Origin: Thiogranum sp.
GTDB lineage: Bacteria; Pseudomonadota; Gammaproteobacteria; DSM-19610
Direction: 5' to 3'
Assembly (NCBI GenBank): GCA_030148915.1
Contig: JASBSN010000009.1
Coordinates: 1-64,000, forward strand
DNA: 64,000 nucleotides
Part shown: positions 45,247-56,305 of the stretch, piece by piece
How positions within the stretch are numbered: position 1 is the stretch's first letter
Layout of the letters: each line of letters starts with the position of its first letter
Made by a program: the position numbers and the translations under genes
The notes under the pieces: model-generated
What the model was told of the DNA's origin: nothing
The model's database searches: none
The model's input: the letters and a program-made list of their open reading frames with translations, nothing else

Positions 45247-45329
45247 GAGCTTCAGCCGGGCGGCCCTTCGATGGCTTAGGGTGCCGCCAGCGGCACATGC
45301 ACCATCGAAGGGCCGCCCGGCTGAAGCTC
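45247..45329 (+). repeat. Long palindromic element, copy D (CGATGG subtype)
   Basis: Perfect 28-nt arms (45247-45274, 45302-45329) with the standard core (45275-45301; inner loop CCAG). Arms match copy A at 20 of 28 positions, and each of the eight differences is matched by the complementary change in the other arm. Confidence 0.92.
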
Positions 45330-45411
45330 TAGGCTTGATGGTTGCTGAGGCAAATATTGCCTAACAGAGCCTCTGATTATCCACGGAACGCGGTGGATGC
45401 CGAGACAAGCT

Positions 45412-46848
45412 CTACTCCAGCAGCAACCGCTTGAGAATTTTGTTCACTTCTCCCGGGTTGGCCTTACCCTGTGTCACTTTCATCACTTGGCCGACAAAAA
45501 AGCCCAGCAGTTTTTCCTGACCGCCTTTGTATTGCTCGACCTGCCCCGGATTGGCGGCCAGCACATCCCGCACGCTTTGTTCGATCGCGCCGCTGTCGGT
45601 GATTTGCTTCAAGCCTTTGCGCTCGATAATGGTGTCGGCATCCCCTTCGCCGGCCCATATCGCTTCGAATACCTGCTTGGCGATCTTGCCCGAGATGGTT
45701 CCGTCGCTGATACGCCGCAACAGGCCGCCCAGCAGCGCCGGGCTGACCGGACTGGCGGTGATTTCACGCCCTTCCTTGTTGAGCCGCCCGGCCAGCTCGC
45801 CCATCACCCAGTTGGCCGACAATTTGCCCTCGCCGCCGGCGTTTTCGACGGTCTGCTCAAAAAAATCCGCCAATTCACGGCTGGCGGTGAGCACGCCGGC
45901 GTCATAGCGTGACAGGCCGTAGTCGTGGCTGAAGCGGTCGCGGCGCGCGTCCGGCAACTCCGGCAAGGTTGCCGCCACGGCATCGATAAACGCCGCGTCG
46001 AGTTCCAGTGGCAACAGGTCGGGATCGGGGAAATAGCGGTAGTCGTTGGCCTCCTCCTTGCTGCGCATGGGGCGGGTTTCCTGTCTGTCGGCATCATACA
46101 GGCGGGTCTCCTGCACCACCGTAGCGCCGCCTTCGAGCAGTTCGATCTGGCGCTCGACTTCAAAATTGATGGCACGCTCGACGAAGCGGAAGGAATTGAT
46201 GTTCTTGATTTCAGCGCGCGTGCCGTAGGCCTCCTGGCCGACCGGGCGCACCGACACATTGGCGTCGCAGCGGAAGGAACCTTCCTGCATGTTGCCATCG
46301 CAAATTTCCAGGTAGCGCACCAGTGTGTGGATTTTTTTCATATAGGCGACCGCCTCGCCGGCCGAGCGCAGATCCGGCTCCGAGACGATTTCCAGCAGCG
46401 GCGTGCCGGCGCGGTTGAGATCGATACCGGTTTCGCCATGAAAATCCTCGTGCAGCGATTTGCCGGCATCTTCCTCGAGGTGCGCGCGGGTGATCCCGAT
46501 GCGTTTGCTGGTACCGTCCTCTAGATCGATATCCAGATGGCCGCTTTGCACCACGGGCAGCTCGAACTGGCTGATCTGGTAACCCTTCGGCAGATCCGGG
46601 TAAAAATAATTCTTGCGCGCGAACACCGAACGCCGCGCCACCGTCGAGTGCGTGGCCAGACCGAACTTGGCGGCCATGCGCACCACCTCGGCGTTCAATA
46701 CCGGCAAGACCCCGGGCAGGCCCAGATCGACGGCACAAGCCTGCGTATTGGGCGGCGCGCCGTAAGCGGTCGAGGCACCCGAAAAAATTTTGCTCCGGGT
46801 GGCCAGCTGGGCATGTATTTCCAGCCCGATGACGGTTTCCCATGCCAT
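45412..46848 (-). CDS. gatB: Asp/Glu-tRNA(Asn/Gln) amidotransferase subunit B
   Basis: About 478 residues: [15 protein letters not shown] at the start, the GatB catalytic domain and C-terminal YqeY-like tail. GatCAB converts Glu-tRNA(Gln) and/or Asp-tRNA(Asn) to the amides. It follows gatA by 24 bp. ATG 46848 is preferred over the TTG at 46854. Confidence 0.97.
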   Translation of the reverse strand: MAWETVIGLEIHAQLATRSKIFSGASTAYGAPPNTQACAVDLGLPGVLPVLNAEVVRMAAKFGLATHSTVARRSVFARKNYFYPDLPKGYQISQFELPVVQSGHLDIDLEDGTSKRIGITRAHLEEDAGKSLHEDFHGETGIDLNRAGTPLLEIVSEPDLRSAGEAVAYMKKIHTLVRYLEICDGNMQEGSFRCDANVSVRPVGQEAYGTRAEIKNINSFRFVERAINFEVERQIELLEGGATVVQETRLYDADRQETRPMRSKEEANDYRYFPDPDLLPLELDAAFIDAVAATLPELPDARRDRFSHDYGLSRYDAGVLTASRELADFFEQTVENAGGEGKLSANWVMGELAGRLNKEGREITASPVSPALLGGLLRRISDGTISGKIAKQVFEAIWAGEGDADTIIERKGLKQITDSGAIEQSVRDVLAANPGQVEQYKGGQEKLLGFFVGQVMKVTQGKANPGEVNKILKRLLLE

Positions 46849-46872
46849 AATCAACGCTCTCCGATCATAAGC

Positions 46873-48333
46873 TCAGACGGCCTCGAAGCCCACCGGCAGC
46901 TGCCGGTGCCAATCGCTGACCTGCTGATAGCGGTGGGCTACATTCAGCAGGCGGCCTTCGTCGAAATAGTTGCCGATCAATTGCATCCCCACCGGCAGAT
47001 TCCCGACAAAACCGGCCGGCACGGACATGCCGGGCAAGCCGGCGAGATTGACCGCGATGGTGTAAATATCCGACAGGTACATGGTCACAGGATCATCGGC
47101 CTTTTCACCCAGGCGGAACGCCGGCGCCGGCGCCGTCGGGCTGAGGATCACATCCACTTCACTGAAGGCCCGGACGAAATCATCGCGGATCAGGCGCCGC
47201 ACCTGCTGCGCCTTGAGGTAGTAGGCGTCGTAGTAGCCCGCCGAGAGCGCATAAGTACCAATCAGGATCCGGCGTTTGACCTCGGCGCCGAAACCTTCAC
47301 CGCGTGAGCGCACGTACAGGTCTTCCAGATCGCGAGGGTTGTCGCAGCGATAGCCGAAACGTACGCCGTCCATGCGCGACAGGTTGGACGAGCACTCAGC
47401 CGGGGCGACGACATAATACGCCGGTACCGACAATGCGGCGTTGGGCAGGCTGATATCTTTGACCTCAGCACCGAGATGGGTCAGTGACTGCACGGCGGCG
47501 GCCACCGCGTCGGCCACACCGGTGTCCAGCCCGGCGCCGAAATACTCTTTCGGCAGGCCGATTTTCAGCCCGCGGAGATCCTCTTCGAGCGCCGCGCTGT
47601 AATCTTCCAACGGACGATCAATACTGGTCGAATCGCGCGGGTCATAGCCGGCCATGGCCTGCAGCAACCGGGCGGCGTCGGCTGCGCTGGCGGCAAAAGC
47701 GCCCGCCTGATCCAGACTCGAGGCAAAGGCGATCATGCCGTAGCGCGACACCCGGCCATAGGTCGGTTTGATGCCGGTAACACCGCACAAGGCCGCTGGC
47801 TGACGGATCGAACCGCCGGTGTCGGTACCGGTGGCCAGCGGCGCCAGCCGTGCCGCCACCGCCGCCGCCGAACCGCCCGAAGAACCGCCGGGGACTCGTT
47901 CGCGGTCCCAGGGATTTCGCACCGGCCCGTAGAAGCTGGTCTCGTTGGAAGACCCCATGGCGAATTCATCCATATTGGTCTTGCCCAACATGACGGCGCC
48001 CGCGTCCTTGAGTTTCTGCGTCACCGTGGCGTCATAAGGCGCAATGAAATTATCCAGCATGCGCGAACCGCAGCTGGTGCGCACGCCCTCCGTGCAGAAA
48101 ATGTCTTTGTGCAGGTAGGGAATACCGGTCAGTGGGGTGACCTCGCCGGTCTTGAAGCGTTGATCGGCGGCGCGCGCCGCGGCCAGCGCACTGTCGCGCG
48201 TCAGCGTGACCAGGCTGTTGAGTTGACCGTCATAGCGCTCAACGCGCGCGAGGAAACACTCGGTCAGTTCCTCACAGCTGAACTCGCCGCTGCGCAGTCC
48301 GGCGGAAAGTTCGGAAATAGTCTTCTGGAACAT
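46873..48333 (-). CDS. gatA: Asp/Glu-tRNA(Asn/Gln) amidotransferase subunit A
   Basis: The 486-residue amidase-signature subunit releases ammonia from glutamine. Catalytic Lys is in IPYLHKDIF, and the Ser-cisSer pair is in [10 protein letters not shown] and [11 protein letters not shown]. Its substrate channel is shared with GatB. Gene order gatC-gatA-gatB on one strand. Confidence 0.97.
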   Translation of the reverse strand: MFQKTISELSAGLRSGEFSCEELTECFLARVERYDGQLNSLVTLTRDSALAAARAADQRFKTGEVTPLTGIPYLHKDIFCTEGVRTSCGSRMLDNFIAPYDATVTQKLKDAGAVMLGKTNMDEFAMGSSNETSFYGPVRNPWDRERVPGGSSGGSAAAVAARLAPLATGTDTGGSIRQPAALCGVTGIKPTYGRVSRYGMIAFASSLDQAGAFAASAADAARLLQAMAGYDPRDSTSIDRPLEDYSAALEEDLRGLKIGLPKEYFGAGLDTGVADAVAAAVQSLTHLGAEVKDISLPNAALSVPAYYVVAPAECSSNLSRMDGVRFGYRCDNPRDLEDLYVRSRGEGFGAEVKRRILIGTYALSAGYYDAYYLKAQQVRRLIRDDFVRAFSEVDVILSPTAPAPAFRLGEKADDPVTMYLSDIYTIAVNLAGLPGMSVPAGFVGNLPVGMQLIGNYFDEGRLLNVAHRYQQVSDWHRQLPVGFEAV

Positions 48334-48344
48334 AGGGTATCCGT

Positions 48345-48632
48345 CTATTCAATGACTTTGGGCACCAGATATAGCCCGGCCTCGACGCGTGGCGCGATGG
48401 CCTGGAACTGCTCACGGCGGTCGGTTTCGGTCACCTCGTCGGGGCGCAGCCGCTGGCTGGCATCGAGCGGATGCGCCATAGGCGCCACGCCGCTGGTGTC
48501 GACGCTGTCCAGCTGCTCGACAAACGACAGAATAGCGGACAGATTACGCGCGTAATTGTCGTGCTCGGTTTCCTCGACACCCAGACGCGCCAAGTGGGCG
48601 ATACGCCCGACGGCTTCTTTATCCACAGACAT
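48345..48632 (-). CDS. gatC: Asp/Glu-tRNA(Asn/Gln) amidotransferase subunit C
   Basis: A 95-residue subunit that wraps GatA and Gat[15 protein letters not shown] and [16 protein letters not shown] are the family motifs. It is the first gene of gatCAB and divergent from mreB. Confidence 0.95.
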   Translation of the reverse strand: MSVDKEAVGRIAHLARLGVEETEHDNYARNLSAILSFVEQLDSVDTSGVAPMAHPLDASQRLRPDEVTETDRREQFQAIAPRVEAGLYLVPKVIE

Positions 48633-48679
48633 GCGCTGATCCTGAAAGTTGTGTGCTGCGACGAAAAGCCGAAAGGTAG

Positions 48680-49858
<1,179 letters not shown>

Positions 49859-49946
49859 GCCGGGCACACCAGCGGAGAACCGCGGCGCATAAACAGAGTC
49901 GCAGGAAGCAGCGGCGACTATTGTCCAGCCGAGCAAGAGGCGCACT

Positions 49947-50846
49947 ATCAAACAGATTTTTACAGCCGGCCCACCCCTGTTTGCACGCCTGCTGGTTCTG
50001 GCTTCTCTGTCCCTTGTCCTGATGACGGTGGATCACCGCCAGCACCATCTCGACAGTGTCCGGGCGACACTCTCGGTGGCCGTTTACCCGCTGCAGTGGC
50101 TGGTGAACCTGCCCGGCTCGACCAGCCAGTGGTTTCGCGAAGCGTTGTCGACACGCCGCGACCTGCAGGAGCAAAACGCCAGCCTGCGCACGCAGAGGCT
50201 GGTACTCAGTACCCAGCTACAGAAACTCGAATCACTGGAAGCCGAGAATATGCGCCTGCGCGCGCTGCTGGATTCCTCTTTTCAGGTCGGCAAGCGCCCC
50301 ATGCTGATCGCCGAGCTGCTGTCAGTGGACATGGATCCCTACCGGCATCAGGTGGAAATCAATAAAGGCAGCCTAGAGCACTTATACGAAGGTCAGCCGC
50401 TGCTCGACAGCCAGGGCATTATGGGGCAGCTGATTCACGTCGGGCCGTTCTCGGCCACCGCCATGCTGATCACCGATCCCAGCCACGCCATTCCCGTACA
50501 GATCAACCGTACCGGCTTGCGCACTATCGCCCTCGGTACCGGCAGCATCGACCGGCTCGATCTGCCGCACATCCCCACCAACGCCGATGTACGCGTCGGC
50601 GACCTGCTGGTCAGCTCAGGACTGGGCGGGCGCTTCCCGCCCGGCTACCCGGTGGCCGAAGTGGTTTCCGTGGAACAGGATCCCGGCAACACCTTCTCCA
50701 AAGTCGAGGCACGCCCGCGCGCCAACCTCGATCGCAGCCGCGAAGTATTACTGGTGTGGCCGCCCGATATGTTGCCTCCGACGCCCCCCACAGCCTCGAG
50801 TGGCGCTGCGGAATCCGGCCAGCCGCGAGACCCCCCCGCGCCATGA
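49947..50846 (+). CDS. mreC: MreC, apparent non-canonical AUC start
   Basis: MreC is a membrane-anchored periplasmic coiled-coil protein that couples MreB to wall enzymes. The first AUG in frame, 50022, would remove the membrane helix. Between the in-frame TAA at 49890 and 50022 there is no ATG, GTG or TTG. The codon ATC at 49947 lies 6 bp after AGAGG and would give (M)KQIFTAGPPLFARLL, which matches known MreC N-termini and adds the missing transmembrane segment. ATT at 49920 is an alternative. From there the frame is intact to PRDPPAP at the end. Confidence 0.8.
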   Translation: MKQIFTAGPPLFARLLVLASLSLVLMTVDHRQHHLDSVRATLSVAVYPLQWLVNLPGSTSQWFREALSTRRDLQEQNASLRTQRLVLSTQLQKLESLEAENMRLRALLDSSFQVGKRPMLIAELLSVDMDPYRHQVEINKGSLEHLYEGQPLLDSQGIMGQLIHVGPFSATAMLITDPSHAIPVQINRTGLRTIALGTGSIDRLDLPHIPTNADVRVGDLLVSSGLGGRFPPGYPVAEVVSVEQDPGNTFSKVEARPRANLDRSREVLLVWPPDMLPPTPPTASSGAAESGQPRDPPAP

Positions 50847-51331
50847 ATCTCTATCGGCATCACGGCGGCATTTATATCCTGCTGAGCTTTGCCGCGGCCA
50901 TGCTGCTGACCATTGTGCCGCTGCCGGACAGCCTGCGCACGCTGCGACCGGACTGGGTCACGCTGACACTGATATTCTGGTGCCTGGTGCTGCCCGATCG
51001 CGTCAGCGTCGGTTCCGGTTTTATCGTCGGCCTGTTACTGGATACGCTGAGCGGCACACTGCTCGGGGAACACGCATTGTCTCTCAGCCTGATCGCTTAC
51101 TTGTGTGTCCGTCTGCACCAGCGCATCCGCGTCTACCCGATGTGGCAACAAGCGCTCACCGTAATGGTATTTCTAACCTTGCATCAATTGCTGACGCTGT
51201 GGATCGACAGCGTCATTGGCCGCCCGCTGCCCTCGCTCGGCTACTGGCTGCCGTCGCTGATCGGCGCCCTGTTGTGGCCGCTTATTTATCAACTGCTCAC
51301 CTCGCTGCGCGTCAATTTTTCGGTTCAGTGA
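50843..51331 (+). CDS. mreD: Rod-shape membrane protein MreD
   Basis: A 162-residue protein with five or so membrane helices, typical of MreD (WCLVLPDRVSVGSGFIVGL, GEHALSLSLIAYL). The ATG overlaps the mreC stop (ATGA). Confidence 0.93.
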   Translation: MNLYRHHGGIYILLSFAAAMLLTIVPLPDSLRTLRPDWVTLTLIFWCLVLPDRVSVGSGFIVGLLLDTLSGTLLGEHALSLSLIAYLCVRLHQRIRVYPMWQQALTVMVFLTLHQLLTLWIDSVIGRPLPSLGYWLPSLIGALLWPLIYQLLTSLRVNFSVQ

Positions 51332-51340
51332 GGCATCGCG

Positions 51341-53188
51341 TTGCGCGTCACGATCAAGGATTACCTGTTTGAAAGCCGCCTGTTCATGCAGCGCTCGGTA
51401 CAGGCGCTGGTGTTCGCCGCCTTATTGATCGCCGTGCTGGTCGGCCGGCTGGTCTATCTGCAGGTGGTGGCGCACGAACACTTCATCACCCTGTCGGACG
51501 ACAACCGTATAAAGATCCTCCCGCTGCCGCCCAACCGCGGCCTGATCTTCGACCGCAACGGCATCATTCTCGCCGACAATCTGCCGTCCTACCGCCTGGA
51601 GATCACCCCGGAACAGATACACGACATGCCGGCCACGCTCGATGGCCTGGCGCAACTGATAGACATCCGCGATATCGACCGCAAGCGCTTCGACAAGCTG
51701 CGCGCGCGGACACCGTCGTTCAAGCCCGTACCCCTGCGCTTTCATCTCAGCGACGAGGAAGTGGCGCGTTTTGCCACCGACCGCCACCGCTTTCCGGGCG
51801 TGGATATTGTCGCCGGCCTGTCGCGCCACTATCCGCACGGCTCGCTGGCCGCACACGCCCTGGGATATGTCGGACGCATCGATGAGCGTGACCTGCAGCG
51901 CATCGATGCCTCCAACTACAGCGGCACGACCCACATCGGCAAGGTGGGCGTAGAGAAAACCTACGAACAGACGCTGCACGGCAGCGTCGGTTACCGGCAG
52001 GTGGAAACCAACGCTGAAGGCCGGGTGTTGCGCACACTGGTACGCAGCCCACCCGTCCCGGGAGAAAATCTTTATCTGACCCTGGATGCGGAGCTTCAAC
52101 ACATTGCCGAACAGGCTTTCGGTACCCACAGCGGCGCCGCTGTCGCCATTAACCCGGAGACCGGGGGTATACTGGCGTTTGTCAGCCAACCGGCCTACGA
52201 CCCGAACCTGTTCGTCAACGGCATCGACACTGAGACTTACCAAGCGTTACGCGACGACGATGACCAGCCGCTGTTCAACCGCGCTCTGCGCGGCCAGTAC
52301 CCGCCGGGCTCGACGATCAAGCCGTTCGTTGGCCTGGGTGGATTGGAACAGGGCATTACCACCGAGCACTCGCACACCTATTGCCCGGGTTTTTACCAAC
52401 TGCCGGGCAAAGACCGTCGTTACCGAGACTGGAAACGCAGCGGTCACGGCACAGTGGAACTGAACAGCGCTATCGCCCAGTCCTGCGACGTATATTTTTA
52501 CGATCTGGCGCTGTCGATGGGGATCGATCGCCTGCACAGCTACCTGTCACAGTTTGGCTTCGGTACGCGCAGCGGCATCGACATCAGCGGCGAGTTGCCC
52601 GGGTTAATGCCTTCGCGGGAATGGAAGCGGGCGAGCCGCAATCAGCCGTGGTTTCCGGGCGAAACCCTGATCACCGGCATCGGTCAGGGCTTTATGCTCA
52701 CCACCCCGGTGCAACTGGCCAGCGCCACCGCCACTTTGTCCAAATATGGGCGGCGCATGACACCGCATATTGTTGCCTCGACCCAGAAAAGCGATGAATC
52801 GTCACTGACACCGGTGGCGAACGACCCCATGCTGTATATTCCCATTGAGCAGCGCGAACACTGGCATGCGGTCATCGAAGCCATGCACGAGGTCGTCCAG
52901 GGCAAGCACGGCACCGCCCGCAAAGCCGGCAAGGGTGCACCCTATCAATTCGCCGGGAAAACCGGCACTGCGCAGGTGTTCGGGCTCAAAGAGGAAGAGA
53001 AATACGACGCCGCCAAGCTGGAGGAAAGATTGCGCGACCACTCGCTGTTTATTGCTTTTGCGCCCCTCGAGACGCCGAAAATCGCCGTCGCGGTCGTGGT
53101 CGAAAACGGCGGCAGCGGCAGCGCCGTAGCCGCACCGATCGCGCGTACCATTCTCGATGCTTATCTGAAAATGCCGGAAACACCGTGA
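51341..53188 (+). CDS. mrdA: Penicillin-binding protein 2
   Basis: The 615-residue class B PBP is the transpeptidase for cell elongation. It has one N-terminal membrane span, the pedestal domain, SxxK in PPGSTIKPF, SxN-like SCD in AQSCDVYFY and KTG in FAGKTGTAQV. The TTG start has GAGG 7 bp upstream. It overlaps rodA by 4 bp. Confidence 0.96.
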   Translation: MRVTIKDYLFESRLFMQRSVQALVFAALLIAVLVGRLVYLQVVAHEHFITLSDDNRIKILPLPPNRGLIFDRNGIILADNLPSYRLEITPEQIHDMPATLDGLAQLIDIRDIDRKRFDKLRARTPSFKPVPLRFHLSDEEVARFATDRHRFPGVDIVAGLSRHYPHGSLAAHALGYVGRIDERDLQRIDASNYSGTTHIGKVGVEKTYEQTLHGSVGYRQVETNAEGRVLRTLVRSPPVPGENLYLTLDAELQHIAEQAFGTHSGAAVAINPETGGILAFVSQPAYDPNLFVNGIDTETYQALRDDDDQPLFNRALRGQYPPGSTIKPFVGLGGLEQGITTEHSHTYCPGFYQLPGKDRRYRDWKRSGHGTVELNSAIAQSCDVYFYDLALSMGIDRLHSYLSQFGFGTRSGIDISGELPGLMPSREWKRASRNQPWFPGETLITGIGQGFMLTTPVQLASATATLSKYGRRMTPHIVASTQKSDESSLTPVANDPMLYIPIEQREHWHAVIEAMHEVVQGKHGTARKAGKGAPYQFAGKTGTAQVFGLKEEEKYDAAKLEERLRDHSLFIAFAPLETPKIAVAVVVENGGSGSAVAAPIARTILDAYLKMPETP

Positions 53189-54309
53189 CCCCGTATCTCG
53201 ACAGCCACCGTGAGGACGCCAGCCGGCGCGACTGGCAGCATATTTTACACCTCGACGCCATGCTGCTGTTCAGCCTGGTGGCCCTGTCGACGCTGGGGCT
53301 GTTCGTCCTCTACAGTTCGGCCGGTGGCGACGACCAGTTGGTGATACGCCAGTGCGTTCGTCTGGGCATCGCCTTCAGCGCTATGGCGCTGGTCGCCCGG
53401 TTGCGCACCCAGTGGCTGGCGCGCTGGACGCCCTGGCTGTACGGTAGCGGGCTGTTGCTGCTGGCCGCGGTGCTGGCGTTCGGGGATATCGGCAAGGGCG
53501 CGCAACGCTGGCTCGATCTGGGGTTTGTACGCTTTCAGCCCTCGGAGATGATGAAACTCGCGGTGCCGATGATGGTCGCCTGGTATCTCGCCGACAAACG
53601 CCTGCCGCCCTCGCCGGGACGTTTTTTAATCGCCGCTGCTTTGATTGTCGCCCCGGTGCTGCTGATCGCCAAGCAGCCGGATCTGGGCACCTCGCTGCTG
53701 ATCGCCTCGTCCGGTTTTTTTGTGCTGTTTCTGGCCGGGCTGTCGTGGAAACTGCTGGGCGGCCTGTCGCTGCTGGTCGGCGCCGGCGCACCGGTGTTGT
53801 GGCATTTCATGCACGACTACCAGCGCCAGCGCGTCATTACCTTCCTCGACCCGGAACAGGACCCTCTCGGTGCCGGTTACCATATTATTCAATCGAAAAT
53901 CGCCATCGGCTCGGGCGGCCTGTTCGGCAAGGGCTGGCTGAACGGTACTCAGGCGCACCTGGAGTTCCTGCCGGAGCGCTCCACCGACTTCATCTTTGCC
54001 GTTTTGGGCGAAGAATTCGGGCTCCTGGGGATTATTGTGTTGCTGGTAATCTACAGTATCGTCATTGTTCGCTGTATTTACATCGCCACCCAGGCGCAGG
54101 ATACCTACAGCCGCCTGCTCGGCGGCAGTCTGGCGATGACATTTTTTATCTATATCATTGTCAACACAGGCATGGTGACCGGCCTGCTGCCGGTCGTGGG
54201 GCTGCCCCTGCCGCTGGTCAGTTACGGCGGCACATCGATGGTGACGCTGATGGCCGGTTTCGGTATCCTCATGTCTATCCATACACACAGGAAATTACTG
54301 CCTACCTGA
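53185..54309 (+). CDS. rodA: SEDS peptidoglycan polymerase RodA
   Basis: A 374-residue ten-span SEDS protein that polymerises lipid II with PBP2. KQPDLGTSLLIASSGFFVLF contains the catalytic-region Asp and PLPLVSYGGTSM is the SEDS signature. GTG start overlaps mrdA stop (GTGA). Confidence 0.96.
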   Translation: MTPYLDSHREDASRRDWQHILHLDAMLLFSLVALSTLGLFVLYSSAGGDDQLVIRQCVRLGIAFSAMALVARLRTQWLARWTPWLYGSGLLLLAAVLAFGDIGKGAQRWLDLGFVRFQPSEMMKLAVPMMVAWYLADKRLPPSPGRFLIAAALIVAPVLLIAKQPDLGTSLLIASSGFFVLFLAGLSWKLLGGLSLLVGAGAPVLWHFMHDYQRQRVITFLDPEQDPLGAGYHIIQSKIAIGSGGLFGKGWLNGTQAHLEFLPERSTDFIFAVLGEEFGLLGIIVLLVIYSIVIVRCIYIATQAQDTYSRLLGGSLAMTFFIYIIVNTGMVTGLLPVVGLPLPLVSYGGTSMVTLMAGFGILMSIHTHRKLLPT

Positions 54310-54322
54310 ATAGGGAAATCCG

Positions 54323-55333
54323 GTGTCAAAAAAACGCATGACAATAACGTGGTTCGGCCTGATAGCGAGTCTGTTGCTCGCCACCCCGGGGTGTGCCGGC
54401 GACTTCCAGGGCAATACCGAGGTTCAGTCGTTCATCAATGAGATGGTCAAACGCCATCAGTTTCCGCGCGAACAATTGGTGGATCTGTTTGCGCACGCCC
54501 GTAAGCGTGACGATATTCTCGAGGCGATCGCGCGCCCGGCGGAAAAAACCAAACCCTGGTACGAATACCGCAAAATCTTTCTCACCCCTCAGCGCATCAG
54601 CGGGGGGGTCGAGTTCTGGAAAGCAAACGCCGCCATCCTGGAGCGCGCTGCCAGCCATTTCGACATGGATCCGGCGATTATCGTCGCCATCATCGGGGTG
54701 GAGACGCGCTACGGCAAGCACACCGGCTCCTATCGGGTTATCGATGCCCTCTCGACGCTGGCCTTCGCCTATCCGCCGCGCAGCAAGTTTTTCCGCTCCG
54801 AACTGGAACAGTTCCTCATCCTCACCCGTGAAGAAGACGTCGATGTCGATGAGGTGAAGGGCTCTTACGCCGGCGCCATGGGTTATGGACAGTTCATTCC
54901 CTCCAGTTACCGCAGCTATGCGGTCGATTTCAGCGGCGACGGCAAGCGCAATCTGTGGAACGACCTCGAGGACATCATTGGCAGCGTAGCCAACTATTTC
55001 CACCAGCACGGTTGGACGACCAACCAGGCGATCGGCGCACGGGTTTCCTCGCCCGGCAAGCCGCCGAGCGAGTTCCCGATTTCGGATAATCTCAAACCCG
55101 CCGATCTTACCGCCGGCGATTTCGCCGCCAAAGGGGTGCTCAGTACGCCCAAACTGCCGGCCTCCCAGCCGGTGGCGCTGCTCGAACTGGAACAGCCGCA
55201 AGGCCCGGAATACTGGCTGATCGGTAATAACTTTTATGTCATTACCCGCTACAATCGCAGCCCGCTGTATGCTATGGCGGTATTTCAGTTGAGCGAGGCC
55301 ATTCGCGATGCCTATCAGCAAAGCGGGCACTGA
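54323..55333 (+). CDS. mltB: Membrane-bound lytic murein transglycosylase B
   Basis: 336 residues, with a signal peptide and possible lipobox (TPGC) and the MltB domain. The catalytic Glu is in IIGVETRYGKHTGSYR; GAMGYGQFIPSSYR follows. It cleaves glycan strands to 1,6-anhydromuropeptides. GTG start has AGGGAAA just upstream. The end overlaps rlpA by 26 bp. Confidence 0.94.
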   Translation: MSKKRMTITWFGLIASLLLATPGCAGDFQGNTEVQSFINEMVKRHQFPREQLVDLFAHARKRDDILEAIARPAEKTKPWYEYRKIFLTPQRISGGVEFWKANAAILERAASHFDMDPAIIVAIIGVETRYGKHTGSYRVIDALSTLAFAYPPRSKFFRSELEQFLILTREEDVDVDEVKGSYAGAMGYGQFIPSSYRSYAVDFSGDGKRNLWNDLEDIIGSVANYFHQHGWTTNQAIGARVSSPGKPPSEFPISDNLKPADLTAGDFAAKGVLSTPKLPASQPVALLELEQPQGPEYWLIGNNFYVITRYNRSPLYAMAVFQLSEAIRDAYQQSGH

Positions 55334-56183
55334 GAACGCTCTATGGCTGCTGGCGGCCGGCCTGGCGCTGCTGGCGGCAGGTTGCGCCAGCCAGAAGCCC
55401 GCCACCAGCCGCTACTCTCAGTCTCACGACAGCGGGCCGAGACAGCTGATCGATGTCACTCAGATTAAAGACGCGGTGCCGCGCGATGAACCGCCGAGCC
55501 CCTATGGCAATCCGCCATCCTACGTGGTCCTTGGCACGCGCTATCGGACCATCGCCAGCAGCAGCGGCTACCGCGAGCGCGGTATCGCCTCCTGGTACGG
55601 CAGCAAATTTCACGGCCACCGCACTTCCAACGGCGATATCTACGACATGTACGGCATGTCGGCGGCCCACAAAAGCTTGCCGCTGCCGACTTATGCGCGT
55701 GTCACCAACCTGCAAAACGGCAAGGCGGTGGTAGTGCGAATCAACGACCGTGGGCCGTTTCACGAAAACCGCCTGATTGACCTGTCCTATGCCGCCGCCG
55801 CCAAGTTGGGCATATTGGGTAAGGGCACCGGCCTGGTCGAAGTGACCGCACTCACAGCGCCCGGCGACGATCCGCCGCCGAACCCAGCGCGGATCGCGCC
55901 CAGCTTGCCAAAAGTCGCCTCGACGACGTCGTCCGCCGCGCAATCCCCCTCACTATATCTGCAGTTGGGTGCGTTCTCGAGCCGTGACAACGCTGAACGC
56001 CTGCAGTCGAAACTGAGCCGTCTCGACCTCCCCGCCGCCCTTCATATCACCAGCGGTACAGCCAATGATCAGCCTGTTTACCGGGTGCGTATAGGCCCCC
56101 TGGATACCGTTGAAAGCGCCGACCGTCTGACCCACCGGCTGGCCGCCCACGGCTTCAGCGGCCCGCATGTGGTCGTCGATTAG
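55308..56183 (+). CDS. rlpA: RlpA septal lytic transglycosylase-like lipoprotein
   Basis: 291 residues: lipobox LLAAGC, double-psi beta-barrel domain (ERGIASWYGSKFHGHRTSNG, VRINDRGPFHENRLIDLS) and C-terminal SPOR domain (LYLQLGAFSSRDNAERL) that binds denuded glycan at septa. In Pseudomonas RlpA cleaves naked glycan strands. It lies directly after mltB. Confidence 0.95.
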   Translation: MPISKAGTENALWLLAAGLALLAAGCASQKPATSRYSQSHDSGPRQLIDVTQIKDAVPRDEPPSPYGNPPSYVVLGTRYRTIASSSGYRERGIASWYGSKFHGHRTSNGDIYDMYGMSAAHKSLPLPTYARVTNLQNGKAVVVRINDRGPFHENRLIDLSYAAAAKLGILGKGTGLVEVTALTAPGDDPPPNPARIAPSLPKVASTTSSAAQSPSLYLQLGAFSSRDNAERLQSKLSRLDLPAALHITSGTANDQPVYRVRIGPLDTVESADRLTHRLAAHGFSGPHVVVD

Positions 56184-56305
56184 GCGCTAGTCCCGCCGCC
56201 AGGAACCGGCCTTGTGGCTATGCCGGAGTCCGTTGTCGAACGCGGATTGAAAAAGCCGCCGCGAGCGCCGACAATAGCCGCTTCACTCCGTACACAGTAA
56301 GCCTC

